Assembly (NCBI GenBank): GCA_024230695.1
Contig: JAAERC010000008.1
Span: 1 to 6,489 of the forward strand
Source: Candidatus Zixiibacteriota bacterium
Lineage (GTDB): Bacteria; Zixibacteria; MSB-5A5; GN15; PGXB01
Length of the DNA stretch: 6,489 bases
Reading direction: 5' to 3'
A program made the position numbers and the translations under genes. The notes beneath the pieces are model-generated. The model ran no database searches. It saw only the letters and a list, made by a program, of their open reading frames with translations, and was not told the DNA's origin. Shown here in pieces: positions 6,084 to 6,489 of this stretch; positions within the stretch are counted from its first letter, which is position 1; each line of letters begins with the position of its first letter.

Positions 6084-6087
6084 CATG

Positions 6088-6489
6088 ATGCCCGTTAAGA
6101 AAAAACCAGCAAAGAAAAAAGCTGCCCCAAAGAAAAAGGTAGCCGCAAAAAAAGCCGCCCCGAAGAAAAAAGTAGCCGCTAAGAAGGCCGCTCCGAAGAA
6201 AAAAGTAGCTGCTAAGAAAGCCGCTCCGAAGAAAAAAGTTGCACCAAAGAAAAAAACGGCTCGTAAGCCAAATGCTGCTTTTATGCGACCGGTTCAGCCG
6301 GATGAAGCCTTGTCTGCTGTAGTCGGGAAAAAACCGATTCCACGGACACAGGTCACCAAAAAGCTCTGGGCATATATCAAAAAGAATGATCTCCAGAATC
6401 CGGCCAACCGGAGAGAGATCATTGCCGACGACAAACTGAAACCGTTATTCGGTGGAAAGAAAAAAGTCAATATGTTTGAGATGACCAAA
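6088..6489 (+). CDS. Histone H1-like/SWIB-MDM2 domain protein (3' end cut by right edge)
   Basis: The 134 visible residues have two parts. Residues 1-64 are a highly basic, low-complexity tail made of Lys, Ala, Pro and Val, with an 11-residue unit AAPKKKVAAKK repeated three times and partly a fourth time (residues 12-51). This resembles the C-terminal tail of eukaryotic histone H1 and the bacterial Hc-type nucleoid proteins. From about residue 65 the sequence FMRPVQPDEALSAVVG leads into a SWIB/MDM2 domain, with LPI-type signature positions as KPIPRTQVTKKLWAYIKKN, then DLQNP, REIIADDKLKPLF and NMFEMTK. Typically only about 5-10 more residues complete this domain. SWIB domains occur in eukaryotic chromatin remodellers, in chlamydial proteins including topoisomerase fusions, and in plastid nucleoid proteins. 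A role in DNA binding or nucleoid compaction is inferred. It has a strong ribosome-binding site and a long leader. The start could also be the ATG at 6085. Confidence 0.92.
   Translation, partial: MPVKKKPAKKKAAPKKKVAAKKAAPKKKVAAKKAAPKKKVAAKKAAPKKKVAPKKKTARKPNAAFMRPVQPDEALSAVVGKKPIPRTQVTKKLWAYIKKNDLQNPANRREIIADDKLKPLFGGKKKVNMFEMTK
6121..6240 (+). repeat. 33-bp in-frame tandem repeat encoding the H1-like tail
   Basis: Units lie at 6121-6153, 6154-6186 and 6187-6219, with a partial fourth at 6220-6240, each encoding AAPKKKVAAKK. Units 2 and 3 differ at only 3 of 33 bases, and the first 20 bases of units 3 and 4 are identical. The similarity is therefore at the DNA level, pointing to recent duplication and likely copy-number variation between strains. 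The block is rich in A6 runs. Confidence 0.85.

Larger units (their letters stand above)
5680..6087. other. 408-bp non-coding region between the glycosyltransferase and the SWIB gene
   Basis: No open reading frame of useful length occurs here on the plus strand: the ATGs at 5688, 5719, 5722, 5953 and 5972 all meet stops within ten codons. The first part (5680-5770) holds only a weak 6-bp hairpin (ATTCTA/TAGAAT, 5710-5729) with no T-run, so no clear terminator for the glycosyltransferase is seen. The middle (5771-5846) carries phased A-tracts, a direct repeat and a candidate promoter. The remainder is a probable long leader. No tRNA, tmRNA or known riboswitch pattern is recognised. Confidence 0.7.

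Overview
This window comes from an AT-rich bacterial chromosome. Six protein-coding genes are supported, two of them cut by the window edges. There is no sign of phage, transposon, CRISPR or other mobile DNA, and I recognise no tRNA or rRNA. The gene set is exported M3B oligopeptidases, a histone H1-like/SWIB nucleoid protein, a GT4 glycosyltransferase and an iron-type alcohol dehydrogenase. It would fit an uncultivated Gram-negative lineage, for example in the FCB superphylum such as Zixibacteria. That placement is an impression from protein style and was not tested by a search.

Layout. Positions 1-2206 (minus strand) hold two tandem genes for secreted oligoendopeptidase F-like zinc peptidases. 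The complete copy lies upstream. The second copy follows after 34 bp and runs off the left edge, with only its first 89 codons present. Both carry a signal peptide, which is unusual for a family best known as cytoplasmic. Position 2358-3110 (plus) is a short GlcE/GlcD-like FAD-binding protein that has almost lost the substrate (cap) domain. It converges, with a 16 bp gap, on an iron-containing alcohol dehydrogenase (3127-4320, minus). A divergent promoter region (4321-4473) separates the dehydrogenase from a GT4 glycosyltransferase (4474-5679, plus). A 408 bp non-coding stretch (5680-6087) holds phased A-tracts, a 20-bp-spaced direct repeat, a plausible promoter and a roughly 240-nt leader. 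It leads into a gene (6088 to the right edge) whose product has a lysine-rich repetitive H1-like tail followed by a SWIB/MDM2 domain.

How the genes relate. Apart from the tandem peptidases, which are probably co-transcribed, no operon is visible. Strands alternate and each gene appears to have its own control region. The peptidases would trim peptides outside the cytoplasm. The FAD protein and the dehydrogenase could both act on small hydroxy or carbonyl compounds, but their convergent orientation gives no proof of a shared pathway. The glycosyltransferase probably contributes to envelope or exopolysaccharide synthesis. The H1/SWIB protein probably binds the nucleoid. The most interesting parts are the cap-less FAD protein with an inverted repeat over its start codon, the duplicated exported peptidases, and the H1-SWIB gene with its elaborate upstream region. 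I do not see a clearly new multi-gene system.
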